A DNA stretch of 64,000 bases from Methylobacterium durans (GTDB lineage Bacteria; Pseudomonadota; Alphaproteobacteria; Rhizobiales; Beijerinckiaceae): contig NZ_CP029550.1 of NCBI RefSeq assembly GCF_003173715.1, forward strand, positions 4,077,501 to 4,141,500. Reading direction: 5' to 3'. Of this stretch, positions 8,671 through 17,947 are shown piece by piece; the first letter of the stretch is position 1, and each line of letters begins with the position of its first letter. A program made the position numbers and the translations under genes. The notes beneath the pieces were generated by a model. It worked only from the letters and a program-made list of their open reading frames with translations. It had not been told where the DNA came from and did no database searches.

Positions 8671-9828
8671 CTAGCCCCGCACGGCCGGATCGGGCGGCGC
8701 CGCCCGCGCGATCCACCGGGCGAGGATCGGCCCGGTGACCAGCACCACGAACAGCCGCAGGGTCTGCACCGCCAGCACGAACGACACGTCGGCCTTGGAG
8801 CCGACCGCGATGATGGCGACCGAATCGAATCCGCCCGGGCTCGTCGCCAGGAAGGCGGTGAGGAAGTCGATCGGCAGGATGCGGGTCAGGCCGAAGGCCC
8901 AGGCCGCGCAGAGCGCGATGACCGCGAGCGTCGCCGCCGCGATGCCGGGGAAGGCGTGGAGCGTCTCCCGCAGGGTCTCGCGGGTGAAGCGCAGGCCCAC
9001 ATACCAGCCGATCACGGCGTAGGCTCCGTCGAGGAGCCAGGCCGGCAGGCTGATGCTGGCGATCCCCGTCGCGTGCAGCGCGGAGCCGAGGAGCATCGGG
9101 CCGACGAGGGCGCCGGCGGGCAGGCGCAGGGCCAGCGCGATGCCGGCGCCGAGGGTGGCGATGGCGAGCGTCGCCAGCACGGAGCCGAGCGGCGCGGCGG
9201 GGGCGACCGCCTGTCCGGCGCCGGCCGGCAGGTCGGTATCGGTGAGGAGGCACGCTACCAGGGAGGCCGACAGGACGACGGCGGCGACCCGCACGTATTG
9301 CATGAAGGCGACGAGGCGCGGATCCGAGCCGTATTCCTCGGCCATCGCCACCATGGCGGCGGCCCCGCCGGGCGAGGAGCCCCAGGCGGCGGTGGTTCCG
9401 GGCAGGATCCGCATCCGCGTGAGCACCACGCCGACGACGGCGCCCGCCGCCACGGTCACCAGCACGACGAGGAGGATGAGGAGCCCGTCGTCGAGGAGGG
9501 TGCCGGTGATCTCGGCGTTGACGGCGTGGGCGACGAGGCAGCCGATCAGGGCCTGCGCGGCCTGGAAGGGGGCCTTCGGCAGGGCGATCCCGGCACCGCG
9601 CACGCCGAAGGCGATGGCGGCGAGCATCGGCCCGAGCAGGAGGGCGGCGGGGAAGCGGGCGAGCGCGAGAGCGTAGGCGAGGATCCCGGACGCGGCGATC
9701 AGCAGCGCCCAGAGGCCGAGGCTGCGGCCGAGGGAACGGGAAGCGGGCAAGGCGGGGCAATGATCCTGGGAGCCCGCGCGCCGCGCGGACCGAGGCGCGG
9801 CGCTACACCGGAATGGCCGGCCTGTCAC
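8671..9828 (-). CDS. AbrB family membrane protein (putative permease)
   Basis: A polytopic membrane protein of about 385 residues, almost entirely hydrophobic, built of two similar halves. Each half has a small-residue-rich segment (LAYALALARFPAALLLGPML and the later LRLPAGALVGPMLLGSAL). SSPGGAAAMVAM and ATSPGGFDSVAII are the repeated signatures of the AbrB family (named from an ammonia monooxygenase-associated gene; not the AbrB DNA-binding regulator). GTG at 9828 gives an N-terminal tail of about 27 polar residues that looks unconserved; TTG at 9750 is a plausible real start. The transported substrate is unknown. Confidence 0.8.
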   Translation of the reverse strand: MTGRPFRCSAAPRSARRAGSQDHCPALPASRSLGRSLGLWALLIAASGILAYALALARFPAALLLGPMLAAIAFGVRGAGIALPKAPFQAAQALIGCLVAHAVNAEITGTLLDDGLLILLVVLVTVAAGAVVGVVLTRMRILPGTTAAWGSSPGGAAAMVAMAEEYGSDPRLVAFMQYVRVAAVVLSASLVACLLTDTDLPAGAGQAVAPAAPLGSVLATLAIATLGAGIALALRLPAGALVGPMLLGSALHATGIASISLPAWLLDGAYAVIGWYVGLRFTRETLRETLHAFPGIAAATLAVIALCAAWAFGLTRILPIDFLTAFLATSPGGFDSVAIIAVGSKADVSFVLAVQTLRLFVVLVTGPILARWIARAAPPDPAVRG

Positions 9829-9858
9829 GGTGGGAGGCCCCCGGACAGGAGCGTACTG

Positions 9859-10341
9859 TCATTCCTCCGCATCCCATAAATCGCGAACGCAGCGCGCGAA
9901 AGCGGCCGATGCTATCGATCCAGGGATGGCTCCGAGGACAAGGCCGAATCCGACATGCCCGGTGCGGATTCCAGACGACACGTAGACCTGCAGCAAGCAG
10001 GCCGACATCGTCCCCAGGATGACGATCCCGATCTGCTGCAGCCAGTCGTTCTTCGGCAGCACCAACGACAGCGACGGGAGCAGCACGAACACGAACAGGG
10101 CGATGGGGAGCACCCACCTCGGGTAGAGATCCATCAGGATGGCTGGCAACAGCAGCGGCACGACGAGGAGGAAGGGCGGAAAAATCAGCACCAAGATCAC
10201 GAGCAGGGGAGATGCGATCGCCAAGCAGAGCAGAACGTAGCCGAGGGCACCAGCAACCAAGGCTACGAATGAGGATATCAGTAACCGAAAGGCGCGCTCC
10301 AGGCCGTCCAGATAGGAATTGAACAGAGAGCGTTTGGGCAT
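9859..10341 (-). CDS. Hypothetical membrane protein
   Basis: Not recognised. From ATG 10341 (MPKRSLFNS) the product has 160 residues. After a short cytosolic start there are about four or five strongly hydrophobic segments, one containing VLIFPPFLLVVPLLLP, then an alanine-rich end and an acidic tail. The frame stays open about 175 bp further upstream, but that part lies in a repeat region and reads as unconserved proline/arginine-rich sequence, so the internal ATG is preferred. Base use is somewhat less GC-biased than in its neighbours. It stands alone between the AbrB-type gene and oxyR. Confidence 0.6.
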   Translation of the reverse strand: MPKRSLFNSYLDGLERAFRLLISSFVALVAGALGYVLLCLAIASPLLVILVLIFPPFLLVVPLLLPAILMDLYPRWVLPIALFVFVLLPSLSLVLPKNDWLQQIGIVILGTMSACLLQVYVSSGIRTGHVGFGLVLGAIPGSIASAAFARCVRDLWDAEE

Positions 10342-10435
10342 CAGGTCGTTTCCGCCGCGCGTCGATGCCGGCCAGGTCGTACGACGGATTCCTGCAGCGC
10401 CCAGCATTGCTGCCGGGTTTCCAACGTCGAGCCTG

Positions 10436-10562
10436 CCCCACCTCTCCCGTCCGGGAGAGGTCGGGTCCGCCAAAGGCGGACCGGGTGAAGGATGCGACCT
10501 CTCCGGAAAGACCTGCACCCCTCACCCTGTCCCTCTCCCGAACGAGAGAGGGGACCCGTGCT
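10436..10562. repeat. REP/BIME-like intergenic repeat with three hairpins
   Basis: Three consecutive inverted repeats: CCTCTCCCG/CGGGAGAGG (10441-10460), GGTCCGCC/GGCGGACC with an AAA loop (10464-10482) and CCCTCTC/GAGAGGG (10531-10552). The segment at 10520-10560 recurs in inverted orientation at 23851-23887 with few differences. It lies between a membrane protein gene and oxyR, outside coding sequence. Confidence 0.7.
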
Positions 10563-10618
10563 CGACAGGCCGGCGGCGCGGTCTCCCCGACCAAAGGAGG
10601 GGCGAGACGGCTTTGCGG

Positions 10619-11554
10619 CTAGGGGAAGCCGTCATCGTCCCGGCAGGCCGCCGTGCTCGGCGGCGCGTGCGCGCGGAAGAAGGCGGCGAGGTGCGAGAGG
10701 CCGGCGGCGCGGGGGTCGCTGGAGCGCCAGGCGAGCGCGATGGTGCGGCCGGGGCCGTCCGCGTCGAAGCTCCGCGTCACCACGAGGCCGCTCGGGTCCG
10801 GGCCCGCCGGCACCGCGAGCGCCGGGAGGAGGGTGTAGCCGGCGCCGGCCGCCACCATCGAGCGCAGGGTCTCCAGGCTGGTGGCGTGGCGGCCGACGCT
10901 GCTGCCGGCGCCGCAGGCCGCCACCGTCTGGTCGCGCAGGCAATTGCCCTCGTCGAGGAGCAGCAGATCCGGCCCGGCGATGTCGGTGGCGCGCAGGGCC
11001 CCACCCTGGGCGAGGGCGTGGTCGGCCGGGCAGGCGAGCCAGAAGGGCTCGACGAAGAGCGGCGAGACGGTGAGGCCGGCCGGGGGCAGCGGCAGGGAAA
11101 CCAGCGCGGCGTCGATGCGCCCGTCCCGCAACCCCTCCAGGATCTCGGCGGTGCGCGCCTCGCTCAAGGCGAGCGAGAGCAGAGGAAATTCCTGCCGCAT
11201 CAGGCGCAGGATCAGGGGGAAGAAATAGGGGCCGAGCGTCTGGATCGCCGCCAGGACGAGGCGGCCGGTCAGCGGGGCGCCGCGCCCCTCGCTCGCCAGG
11301 GTCAGCAGGCGCTGCGCCTCCGCCAGCACGGCGCGCCCCTGCCGGACGATGACCTGGCCCGCGGGCGTCTGCAGGACGCGCCGGTTCGAGCGCTCGAACA
11401 GGGCGAGGCCGAGGGCCTCCTCCAGCTTGCGGACCTGAACGCTCAAGGTCGGCTGGCTCACATTGCAGCGATCGGCCGCCCGGCCGAAATGACCTTCGTC
11501 GGCGATGGCCACCACGTATTCGAGGTCGCGAAGGGAGATGCCGGCGACATTCAT
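10619..11554 (-). CDS. oxyR: Hydrogen peroxide-sensing LysR-type regulator OxyR
   Basis: A 311-residue LysR-type regulator: N-terminal winged HTH (SLRDLEYVVAIADEGHFGRAA, then SQPTLSVQVRKLEEALG) and a C-terminal sensor domain. The sensor carries DEGNCLRDQTVAAC, with C205 and C214 spaced nine residues apart, as in the peroxide-reactive C199/C208 pair of E. coli OxyR. This separates it from generic LysR proteins. It is transcribed divergently from a heme catalase gene 147 bp away, its expected target. An ATAG-N7-CTAT box overlaps its own start codon, so autoregulation is likely. Confidence 0.93.
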   Translation of the reverse strand: MNVAGISLRDLEYVVAIADEGHFGRAADRCNVSQPTLSVQVRKLEEALGLALFERSNRRVLQTPAGQVIVRQGRAVLAEAQRLLTLASEGRGAPLTGRLVLAAIQTLGPYFFPLILRLMRQEFPLLSLALSEARTAEILEGLRDGRIDAALVSLPLPPAGLTVSPLFVEPFWLACPADHALAQGGALRATDIAGPDLLLLDEGNCLRDQTVAACGAGSSVGRHATSLETLRSMVAAGAGYTLLPALAVPAGPDPSGLVVTRSFDADGPGRTIALAWRSSDPRAAGLSHLAAFFRAHAPPSTAACRDDDGFP

Positions 11555-11567
11555 AGACGCCGTCTAT
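11553..11567. promoter_or_regulatory. OxyR-type binding box
   Basis: ATAG (11553-11556), seven bases, CTAT (11564-11567): an exact half of the ATAG-N7-CTAT-N7-ATAG-N7-CTAT OxyR pattern. It overlaps the oxyR start codon (11552-11554) and lies about 135 bp upstream of the catalase start. The continuation on the catalase side is degenerate. Confidence 0.6.
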
Positions 11568-11701
11568 CACGGCCTTTGCGACGATGCATTTGCCAATGGG
11601 TCGCGCCGCCTTCATAACGGCAGCCCAGAACGGTTCCAGCCTGCCGGGCGTTGCCCCGGCATCCGGCACGACGCATCCGAACATCCAGAGAGGCGCCACG
11701 C

Positions 11702-13291
11702 ATGAGCGACCAACGTCCCATTCTGACGACCCGCCAGGGCCATCCGGTCCGCGACAACCAGAGCACGCGGACGGTCGGCGAGCGCGGCCCGGCGACCCTC
11801 GAGAACTACCAGTTCATCGAGAAGATCACGCATTTCGACCGCGAGCGGATTCCGGAGCGGGTCGTCCACGCCCGCGGCGCCGGCGCCCACGGCTATTTCG
11901 AGGCCTACGGCAAGATCGGCAACGAGCCGGCCTCCAAGTACACCCGCGCCCGCGTTCTGAACGAGACCGGCGTGCGGACGCCGATGTTCGTGCGCTTCTC
12001 CACCGTGGCCGGCGCCAAGGAGAGCCCGGAGACCGAGCGCGACCCGCGCGGCTTCGCGGTGAAGTTCAAGACCGTCGACGGCAATTGGGACCTCGTGGGC
12101 AACAACCTGAAGGTCTTCTTCATCCGCGACGCGATCAAGTTCCCCGACATGATCCACGCGTTCAAGCCGGATCCGGTGACGAACCGCCAGGAGGCGTGGC
12201 GCTTCTTCGACTTCGTGGCCCAGCACCCCGAAGCGATCCACATGGTGACCCACCTGAAGTCGCCCTGGGGCATCCCCGCGAATTACCGCGAGATGGAGGG
12301 CTCGGGCGTCAACACCTACAAGCTCGTCAATGATCAGGGCGAGGCGGTGCTCTGCAAGTTCCACTGGGAGCCCAAGCAGGGCGTGCGCAACCTGACCTCG
12401 GCCCAGGCATCCGAGATCCAGGCCAAGGATGTCGGCCACGCCACGCGCGACCTCTACGACAACATCAAGGCCGGCAATTTCCCCGAATGGGAATTCTGCC
12501 TGCAGATCATGCCGGACGGGCCGAACGACCACCTGTCGTTCGATCCGCTCGACGACACGAAGCTGTGGCCGGTCGACCAGTTCCCGCTGCTGCCGGTGGG
12601 CCGCATGGTGCTCGACCGGGTGCCCGACAACTTCTTCGCCGAGGTCGAGCAATCGGCCTTCGGGACGGGCGTGCTCGTCGACGGAATCGACTTCTCGGAC
12701 GACAAGATGCTGCAGGGCCGGACCCTGTCCTACTCGGACACGCAGCGCTACCGCGTCGGCGCGAACTACCTGCAATTGCCGATCAACGCGCCGCAGCCCG
12801 GCGTGAAGGTCTACTCGAACCAGCGCGACGGCCAGATGACCTACGGGGTCGACGGCACCGGCCCGAACCGGCACATCAACTACGAGCCCTCGACGCTCGC
12901 CGAGGGCCTGCGCGAGGCGCCCAAGCCCGCGAAGGACTACCACCAGCCTGTGAGCGGCAATCTCGGCCGCTACCAGACCTCCCGGACCGAGGACGATTAC
13001 ACCCAGGCGGGAATCCGCTACCGCTCCTTCGCGGATTGGGAGCGCGAGGACCTGATCGCCAACCTCGTCGCCGACATGAAGCAGTGCCCCGAGCCCATCC
13101 AGCTCCGGATGGTCTGGCACTTCTGGCACGCGGACGAGGATTACGGCCGCCGCGTCGCCGAGGGCGCCGGGATCGACCTCGAGAAGGCCAAGGCCCTGCC
13201 GCCGCTGCCGGGCCGCGCCGCGCCGGGCAAGCGCCTGACGCCCGAGACCTACACGGACGGCTCGCAGGCCCACAAGGTCGCCGCCGAGTAA
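11702..13291 (+). CDS. katA: Monofunctional heme catalase
   Basis: Breaks down hydrogen peroxide to water and oxygen. From ATG 11702 ([10 protein letters not shown]) the product has 529 residues, the size of small-subunit catalases. Visible catalytic features are H56 ([15 protein letters not shown]), the Asn in VGNN (133-136), and the proximal heme tyrosine Y344 in [12 protein letters not shown], with R340. An in-frame start at 11651 would add 17 basic residues and is less likely. The gene is divergent from oxyR with an OxyR box between them, and it ends in a strong terminator hairpin. The symbol is by family resemblance; other clade names are possible. Confidence 0.95.
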   Translation: MSDQRPILTTRQGHPVRDNQSTRTVGERGPATLENYQFIEKITHFDRERIPERVVHARGAGAHGYFEAYGKIGNEPASKYTRARVLNETGVRTPMFVRFSTVAGAKESPETERDPRGFAVKFKTVDGNWDLVGNNLKVFFIRDAIKFPDMIHAFKPDPVTNRQEAWRFFDFVAQHPEAIHMVTHLKSPWGIPANYREMEGSGVNTYKLVNDQGEAVLCKFHWEPKQGVRNLTSAQASEIQAKDVGHATRDLYDNIKAGNFPEWEFCLQIMPDGPNDHLSFDPLDDTKLWPVDQFPLLPVGRMVLDRVPDNFFAEVEQSAFGTGVLVDGIDFSDDKMLQGRTLSYSDTQRYRVGANYLQLPINAPQPGVKVYSNQRDGQMTYGVDGTGPNRHINYEPSTLAEGLREAPKPAKDYHQPVSGNLGRYQTSRTEDDYTQAGIRYRSFADWEREDLIANLVADMKQCPEPIQLRMVWHFWHADEDYGRRVAEGAGIDLEKAKALPPLPGRAAPGKRLTPETYTDGSQAHKVAAE

Positions 13292-13319
13292 GCCTCCCGC
13301 CCCGTTCGGGACGCCATCG

Positions 13320-13350
13320 CCCCGCCCGGTCCCCGACCGGGCGGGGTTTT
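13320..13350 (+). terminator. Rho-independent terminator after catalase
   Basis: A perfect 12-bp GC stem (13320-13331 with 13335-13346) with a three-base loop is followed by TTTT and then CGTTT. It lies 28 bp after the catalase stop. Confidence 0.9.
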
Positions 13351-13425
13351 CGTTTCGCGGCCGCGTGCGCACATCAGATGCGAGGGCGCCCCGCCGGGGC
13401 CGCGCAACGATCCGGGAGACGATGC

Positions 13426-13899
13426 ATGGGCCAGATCCTCCGAGCCGGCGAGGGCGCGCATGTCCGCATCAACGGGATGGAGATCACCTACCTCGCCCGC
13501 AGCGCCTCGACCCACGACGCGATGGGCATCTACGGCGTCACGCTGGCGGCGCGCTCGCCCGGGGCGGGGCTGCATCGGCACGCGGCGCTCACCGAGACCT
13601 TCGAGGTGCACGCGGGCACGCTCGCCATGCGGATCGACGGGCGGGACGTCGATCTCGGGCCCGGCGACTTCGTGCTGATCCCGCCCGGCCAGCCGCACGC
13701 CTTCGCCAACCGCTCGCAGGCCCCGGTGCACTTCACCTTAAGCTTCACGCCGGCCCTGGAGCGCGAGGGCTTCTTCGAGGGTCTGGCCAAGCTCGCCGCG
13801 GAGAACCGGCTCGCGGACGAGGCCGCGATGGAGCGGCTGATGCGCCGCTACGACCAGGAGCCGCTGGAAGGCTTCGACGGCTGGAGCGAGGCGGGCTGA
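13426..13899 (+). CDS. Cupin domain protein
   Basis: A 157-residue protein with one cupin beta-barrel. The first cupin motif is seen as GLHRHAALTETFEVHAG (two His and Glu as likely metal ligands) and the second as GPGDFVLIPPGQPHAFAN. The part after residue 115 is helical and polar. ATG at 13426 has GGGAGA upstream; the ATG at 13422 is in another frame. Such proteins are small-molecule-binding or quercetinase-like enzymes; the substrate here cannot be told. It converges with the following MFS gene, whose stop is 16 bp away. Confidence 0.8.
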   Translation: MGQILRAGEGAHVRINGMEITYLARSASTHDAMGIYGVTLAARSPGAGLHRHAALTETFEVHAGTLAMRIDGRDVDLGPGDFVLIPPGQPHAFANRSQAPVHFTLSFTPALEREGFFEGLAKLAAENRLADEAAMERLMRRYDQEPLEGFDGWSEAG

Positions 13900-13915
13900 G
13901 CGTGGCCGGCCCGCG

Positions 13916-15118
13916 TCAGCGCGCGACCGGCTCGGATTCCGCCGAGATCGTCCGGGCCCTGCCCGCATGCAGGCCGAACAGCAGGGCGCCCAGCGCGAAG
14001 GCGCAGAACAGGGCCGCCGACAGGTTCCAGCCGTCCGTCTCGTGGGCGAGGCCGAAGCCGAAGGGGCCGAGCGCCGCGATGGCGTAGCCGACGCCCTGCG
14101 CCAGCGCCGAGAGCGCCGCGGCGCTGGCGGGATCGCGGGCGCGCAGGACGATGATGGTCAGCCCCAGGCCGAAGGTGCCGCCGAGGCCGAAGCCGAGGCC
14201 GACCGCCAGCGGCGCGACGAGCCCGGTCGGCGCGATCAGGAGGCCGAGGAAGGCGCAGACCGTCAGGCTCACGAGGGCGACGACGTAGGCGCGCTGCTCC
14301 CGCGCCCGGGCGGCGAGCGTCGGCACCAGGAGCGCGCTCGGGGCTTGGCCCAGGCTCATCAGCGAGGCGACGAAGCCGGCATCGACGGGGCTGAGGCCGC
14401 GATCCTGCAGCACGCTCGGCAGCCACGCGAAGGCGATGTAGGCGAGCGAGGATTGCAGGCCCATGAAGCCGGTGACCTGCCAGGCGAGGCGATGGCGGGC
14501 GATCCCCGCGATCATCGAGCCGGCCGCTCCCGCGGCGGCCCGGTGGGGCCGGGCGAGGGCGAGGGGCGCCCAGGCGAGGCTCGCGATCAGCGCCGGGACG
14601 GCCCAGGCGGCGAGCGCCGCCGCCCAGCCGCCGGGCAGGATGTCGAGGAGCGGCACGGTCAGCCCCGAGCCTGCGGCGGCGCCGAGGCAGAGGGTCATCG
14701 TGTAGAGGCCCGTCACCAGACCGACATGGCCGGGGAAGTCGCGCTTGACGAGGCCGGGGAGCAGCCCGCCCGCGAGCCCGATCCCGGCGGCCGAGACGCA
14801 GGCGCCGAGGAACAGGGGAACGAGGCCGCCGAGCGCGCGCAGGGACAGGCCCGCGGCCACGACGAGGATCGCGAGGAGGACGCCGCGGTCGGGGCCGAGG
14901 CGGCGGCTGATCGTGGGACCCAGCGCGCTGGCGATCCCGAGGAACAGGACCGGCAGCGTCGTGAGGAAGGCCGCGCCCGCCGCGCCGAGCCCGGTCTCGG
15001 CGCGGATGCCGGAAAGCAGCGGGCCGACCGTAGTCAGGGCCGGGCGCAGGTTGAACGCCACGAGCAGGAGGCCGGCCCCGAGGAGGAGGATGGGCGGCCG
15101 GCTCTCCCCGGCGCTCAC
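13916..15118 (-). CDS. MFS transporter, CynX/NimT-like
   Basis: A 400-residue inner-membrane transporter with about 12 hydrophobic segments. GTG at 15118 is the start; the frame upstream of it is only an open shadow of lnt. The opening LLLVAFNLRPALTTVGPLL and GLVTGLYTMTLCLGAAAGSG are typical of the cyanate/nitroimidazole (CynX/NimT/YeaN) branch of MFS. Its GTG overlaps the TGA of lnt (GTGA), so it is translationally coupled to lnt. In other Rhizobiales lnt is usually followed by other genes, so this looks like a lineage-specific addition. Substrate unknown. Confidence 0.82.
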   Translation of the reverse strand: MSAGESRPPILLLGAGLLLVAFNLRPALTTVGPLLSGIRAETGLGAAGAAFLTTLPVLFLGIASALGPTISRRLGPDRGVLLAILVVAAGLSLRALGGLVPLFLGACVSAAGIGLAGGLLPGLVKRDFPGHVGLVTGLYTMTLCLGAAAGSGLTVPLLDILPGGWAAALAAWAVPALIASLAWAPLALARPHRAAAGAAGSMIAGIARHRLAWQVTGFMGLQSSLAYIAFAWLPSVLQDRGLSPVDAGFVASLMSLGQAPSALLVPTLAARAREQRAYVVALVSLTVCAFLGLLIAPTGLVAPLAVGLGFGLGGTFGLGLTIIVLRARDPASAAALSALAQGVGYAIAALGPFGFGLAHETDGWNLSAALFCAFALGALLFGLHAGRARTISAESEPVAR

Positions 15119-16791
15119 GCCCGGCGCCAAGCCGCCAGGGCGCAGAGGAGCGCGCCCGCGAGCATCAGGGCGAAGGGAATGTCGCCGAGCCTCGCGTAGA
15201 GGGTGCGGCCGGGCACGGGGGCGGGCAGGTCGGCGTCGAGGACGTCCTCGCGGCCGAGGGGCAGGCTCGCGGTGACGCGCCCGTAGGCGTCGACCACGGC
15301 CGAGATGCCCGTGTTTGCGTCGCGCACCAGCGGCAGCCCCTCCTCGACGGCGCGCAGCCGCGCCTGCGCGAAGTGCTGGCGAGGGCCGGGCGTGTCGCCG
15401 AACCACGTGTCGTTGGTGACGTTCAGGATCAGGCCCGGCGCCGGCTCCGCGGCGCCCGCCTGCCCGGCGGGCACGATGGCTCCGGGGAAGATCGCCTCGT
15501 AGCAGATCGTGGCGGCGGCCGGCGGCAGGCCGGGCACGGTCAGGATGCGCTGGCCCGCGCGGCTCCCGGCCGAGAAGCCGCCCGGCACCGACACGAACTG
15601 GCGCAGGCCCAGGGCCCGCAGGGCCGCGTCGAGGGGGCCCGGCAGGTACTCGCCGAAGGGGACGAGGTGGACCTTGTCGTAGGTGTCGCTGATGCGGCCG
15701 GGCGCCTCGATCGTCATGATGGCGTTGAAGAAGCGCAGGCGCTCGCCCGGCAGGGGCTCCTCGGCGCGGGCCGCGCCCGTGACGAGGCGCGCGCCCGGCG
15801 GCAGGCCGGCGCCGACCTTGGCGAGCGAGGCGGGGTCGCGCTGGATCAGGAAGGGAAAGGCGGATTCGGGCCAGATCACATGGGTCGGCGCCGGCGCGCC
15901 GGCCTCGGGCGGGCGCTGGCTCAGCTCGACGTAGCGGTCGACGATGTCCTCCCGGTTCTCGGGGCGGAACTTGGCGTCCTGGGGCAGGTTCGGCTGCACG
16001 AGGCGCAGTCGCACGCCCGCGACCGGCGCCGAGTGGCCGGGCGGCACGCGCTCCGCTCCCCAGAGGGCGAGGGCGGCGAGCGTGATCGCGGCCGCGGCCG
16101 TCGGCCCGTAGCGCGCGCGGGGATGCGCGCCGGTGGCGAGCGTCGCGGGCGCGGCGCAGATCAGGACGGCGAGCAGCGTCAGCCCGTAGAGCCCGACGAA
16201 GGAGGCTGCCTGCATCAGCCAGAGATCCTGGCCGAGCGCCATGCCGAGCGTGTTCCAGGGAAAGCCCGTGAAGAGGTGGCCGCGCAGCCACTCGGCCGCG
16301 GCGATCCCGACGGCCAGCGCCGCGATGCGGCCGGCGTTCCGGGACCAGAGCAGGCGCGCGGCCGCGAAGCCGGCGCCGTAGAACAGGGCGAGCACGGCGG
16401 GCAGGCCGACGACGCCGAGGGGCAGCGCCCAGGCGAACTCGTCCGCCTCCACGAGGAAGGCCGAGCCGAGCCACCACAGGCCGGCCGTGAGGTAGCCGAA
16501 GCCCCAGGCCCAGCCGACGAGGAAGCAGGGCATGAGGGTGCGGGCGAGCCCGGCCCGGCCCGCGGCCGCCCCGTCCATCAGCCAGACCGCGAGGGTCAGC
16601 GAGACGGCGAGCGCCGGCAGCAGGCCGAAGGGCGGCATGGCGAGGGCGCCCAGCGCGCCGGCCAGGATCGCGACGCCGAGCCGGCGCCAGCCGCGGGCGA
16701 GCGCCAGCCAGCGCACGGGCGCGGCGAGGGGGCCGCCCGCTTGGTCGCGCGCGGGCAGGTCCGCCCGGAGCAACGCCTCGCCCGCGGTCAC
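15115..16791 (-). CDS. lnt: Apolipoprotein N-acyltransferase
   Basis: Inner-membrane enzyme that adds the third acyl chain to the N-terminal cysteine of lipoproteins. The 558-residue protein has about seven N-terminal membrane segments and a periplasmic nitrilase-like domain. That domain carries the Glu-Lys-Cys triad in WPESAFPF, YDKVHLVPFGEYLP and ICYEAIFP. It ends with a last membrane segment. It follows the frameshifted corC gene with a 4-bp overlap and overlaps the downstream MFS gene by 4 bp, so it is the middle of a tightly packed minus-strand operon starting at miaB or phoH. Confidence 0.96.
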   Translation of the reverse strand: MTAGEALLRADLPARDQAGGPLAAPVRWLALARGWRRLGVAILAGALGALAMPPFGLLPALAVSLTLAVWLMDGAAAGRAGLARTLMPCFLVGWAWGFGYLTAGLWWLGSAFLVEADEFAWALPLGVVGLPAVLALFYGAGFAAARLLWSRNAGRIAALAVGIAAAEWLRGHLFTGFPWNTLGMALGQDLWLMQAASFVGLYGLTLLAVLICAAPATLATGAHPRARYGPTAAAAITLAALALWGAERVPPGHSAPVAGVRLRLVQPNLPQDAKFRPENREDIVDRYVELSQRPPEAGAPAPTHVIWPESAFPFLIQRDPASLAKVGAGLPPGARLVTGAARAEEPLPGERLRFFNAIMTIEAPGRISDTYDKVHLVPFGEYLPGPLDAALRALGLRQFVSVPGGFSAGSRAGQRILTVPGLPPAAATICYEAIFPGAIVPAGQAGAAEPAPGLILNVTNDTWFGDTPGPRQHFAQARLRAVEEGLPLVRDANTGISAVVDAYGRVTASLPLGREDVLDADLPAPVPGRTLYARLGDIPFALMLAGALLCALAAWRRA

Positions 16792-17911
16792 GTGCCGTGG
16801 GTCTCGACGCTCGGGGCCGAAGGCTTCGGCGGCGGCAGGGCGAGGGGGACGACCGCCTCGATCTTGGCCGGGCCCCGCTGGAAGCGCAGGCGCTTGAGGC
16901 GGCGGGGATCGGCGTCGAGAACCTCGAATTCGAGATCGCCGGGTCCCGCGATCAGCTCGCCGCGAGAGGGCACGCGGCCGGCCAGCGTGACGATCATGCC
17001 GCCGATCGTGTCGATCTCCTCGGCCATCTCGCCGACGGCCGCGACGAGATCGACGCCGGTCGCCTCCGAGACCTCGGCGAGGCCCGCGCGGGCATCGGCC
17101 ACGAAGATCTCGGCCTCGCCGTCGAGGCGCTGCACCAGCCTTCCCTCGGCGACGTCGTGCTCGTCCTCGATGTCGCCGACCACCATCTCGATCAGGTCCT
17201 CGATCGAGATCAGGCCGTCCGTGCCGCCGTACTCGTCGATGACGAGGGCCATGTGGGTGCGGGTCGCCTGCATCCGGACGAGCAGGTCGATCGCCGGCAT
17301 CGAGGGCGGCACGAACAGGACCGGCCGCTGGATGCGCGTCGCCGCGAGCGTCGCGGCGAGATCGACATGGGCGAGGTTGAGCGAGCGCAGCGCCCGCGCG
17401 CCGCCGTTGCGGCGGGTGCGGGGCACGGGCTTCTCCTCGGCGGGCGCAGGCTCGGGCGCGCTCGCGCCAGCGCGGCGCGCCCCGGCCTCGGCGCGGGCCG
17501 CGATATGGTCGACGAAGTCGCGGATGTGGACCATGCCGCGGGGGTCGTCGAGGGTCTCGCCATAGACCGGCAGACGCGAGTGCCCGGCGGTACGGAACAG
17601 CTTCAGGAGGTCGCCGAGGCTCGTGTCGATCGAGACCGCGACGATGTCGGCCCGGGGGATCATCACGTCGTCGACCCGCACCTTGTGCAGGCCGAGCACG
17701 TTCTTGAGCATGGCCCGTTCCAGGGGCGAGAAGGCGTTCTCGCCGTTGTCGGGCTCGGAGAGGGCCCCTCGATGTCGTCGCGCAGCGAATCGCGCGGCTT
17801 CAGGTGGAGGGCCTGGAGCAGCCGGTCGTACCAGGGCTCGCGGGCGCCGGCCTCACCGTCTGCGGAGGGGAGCGCGGCCTGGGCCGCGCCGCGACTTCGA
17901 TCGTTCGTCAT
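16788..17911 (-). CDS. corC: CorC/HlyC family CBS-domain protein (frameshifted)
   Basis: Resembles the soluble CorC/HlyC-type proteins encoded between ybeY and lnt in many Proteobacteria, implicated in Mg/Co resistance. The N-terminus (MTNDRSRG... DSLRDDIEG, from ATG 17911) reads in one frame. The rest (EPDNGENAFSPLERAMLKNV, then two CBS repeats from about 17670 and a C-terminal CorC_HlyC domain) reads in another. The switch is at the C-run 17765-17768 (GGGG on the coding strand). One extra G restores a continuous GALSEPDNGE. Without it, translation from 17911 runs out of frame and only an internal ATG at 17711 gives the CBS part. It is either a sequencing error or a real mutation; the gene is otherwise intact. 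Confidence 0.8.
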
Positions 17912-17947
17912 GTCTCTCGGGTCTGGGGTATGCGCCGGGCGTCTGCC

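Noticed and set aside
10436-10562. CRISPR-like repeats
   Set aside because: Three different hairpins, no regular spacing, no shared repeat unit and no cas genes.
13916-16477. 853-residue open frame on the minus strand
   Set aside because: The C-terminal 400 residues are the MFS protein starting at GTG 15118. The upstream part is an arginine/proline-rich shadow of lnt.
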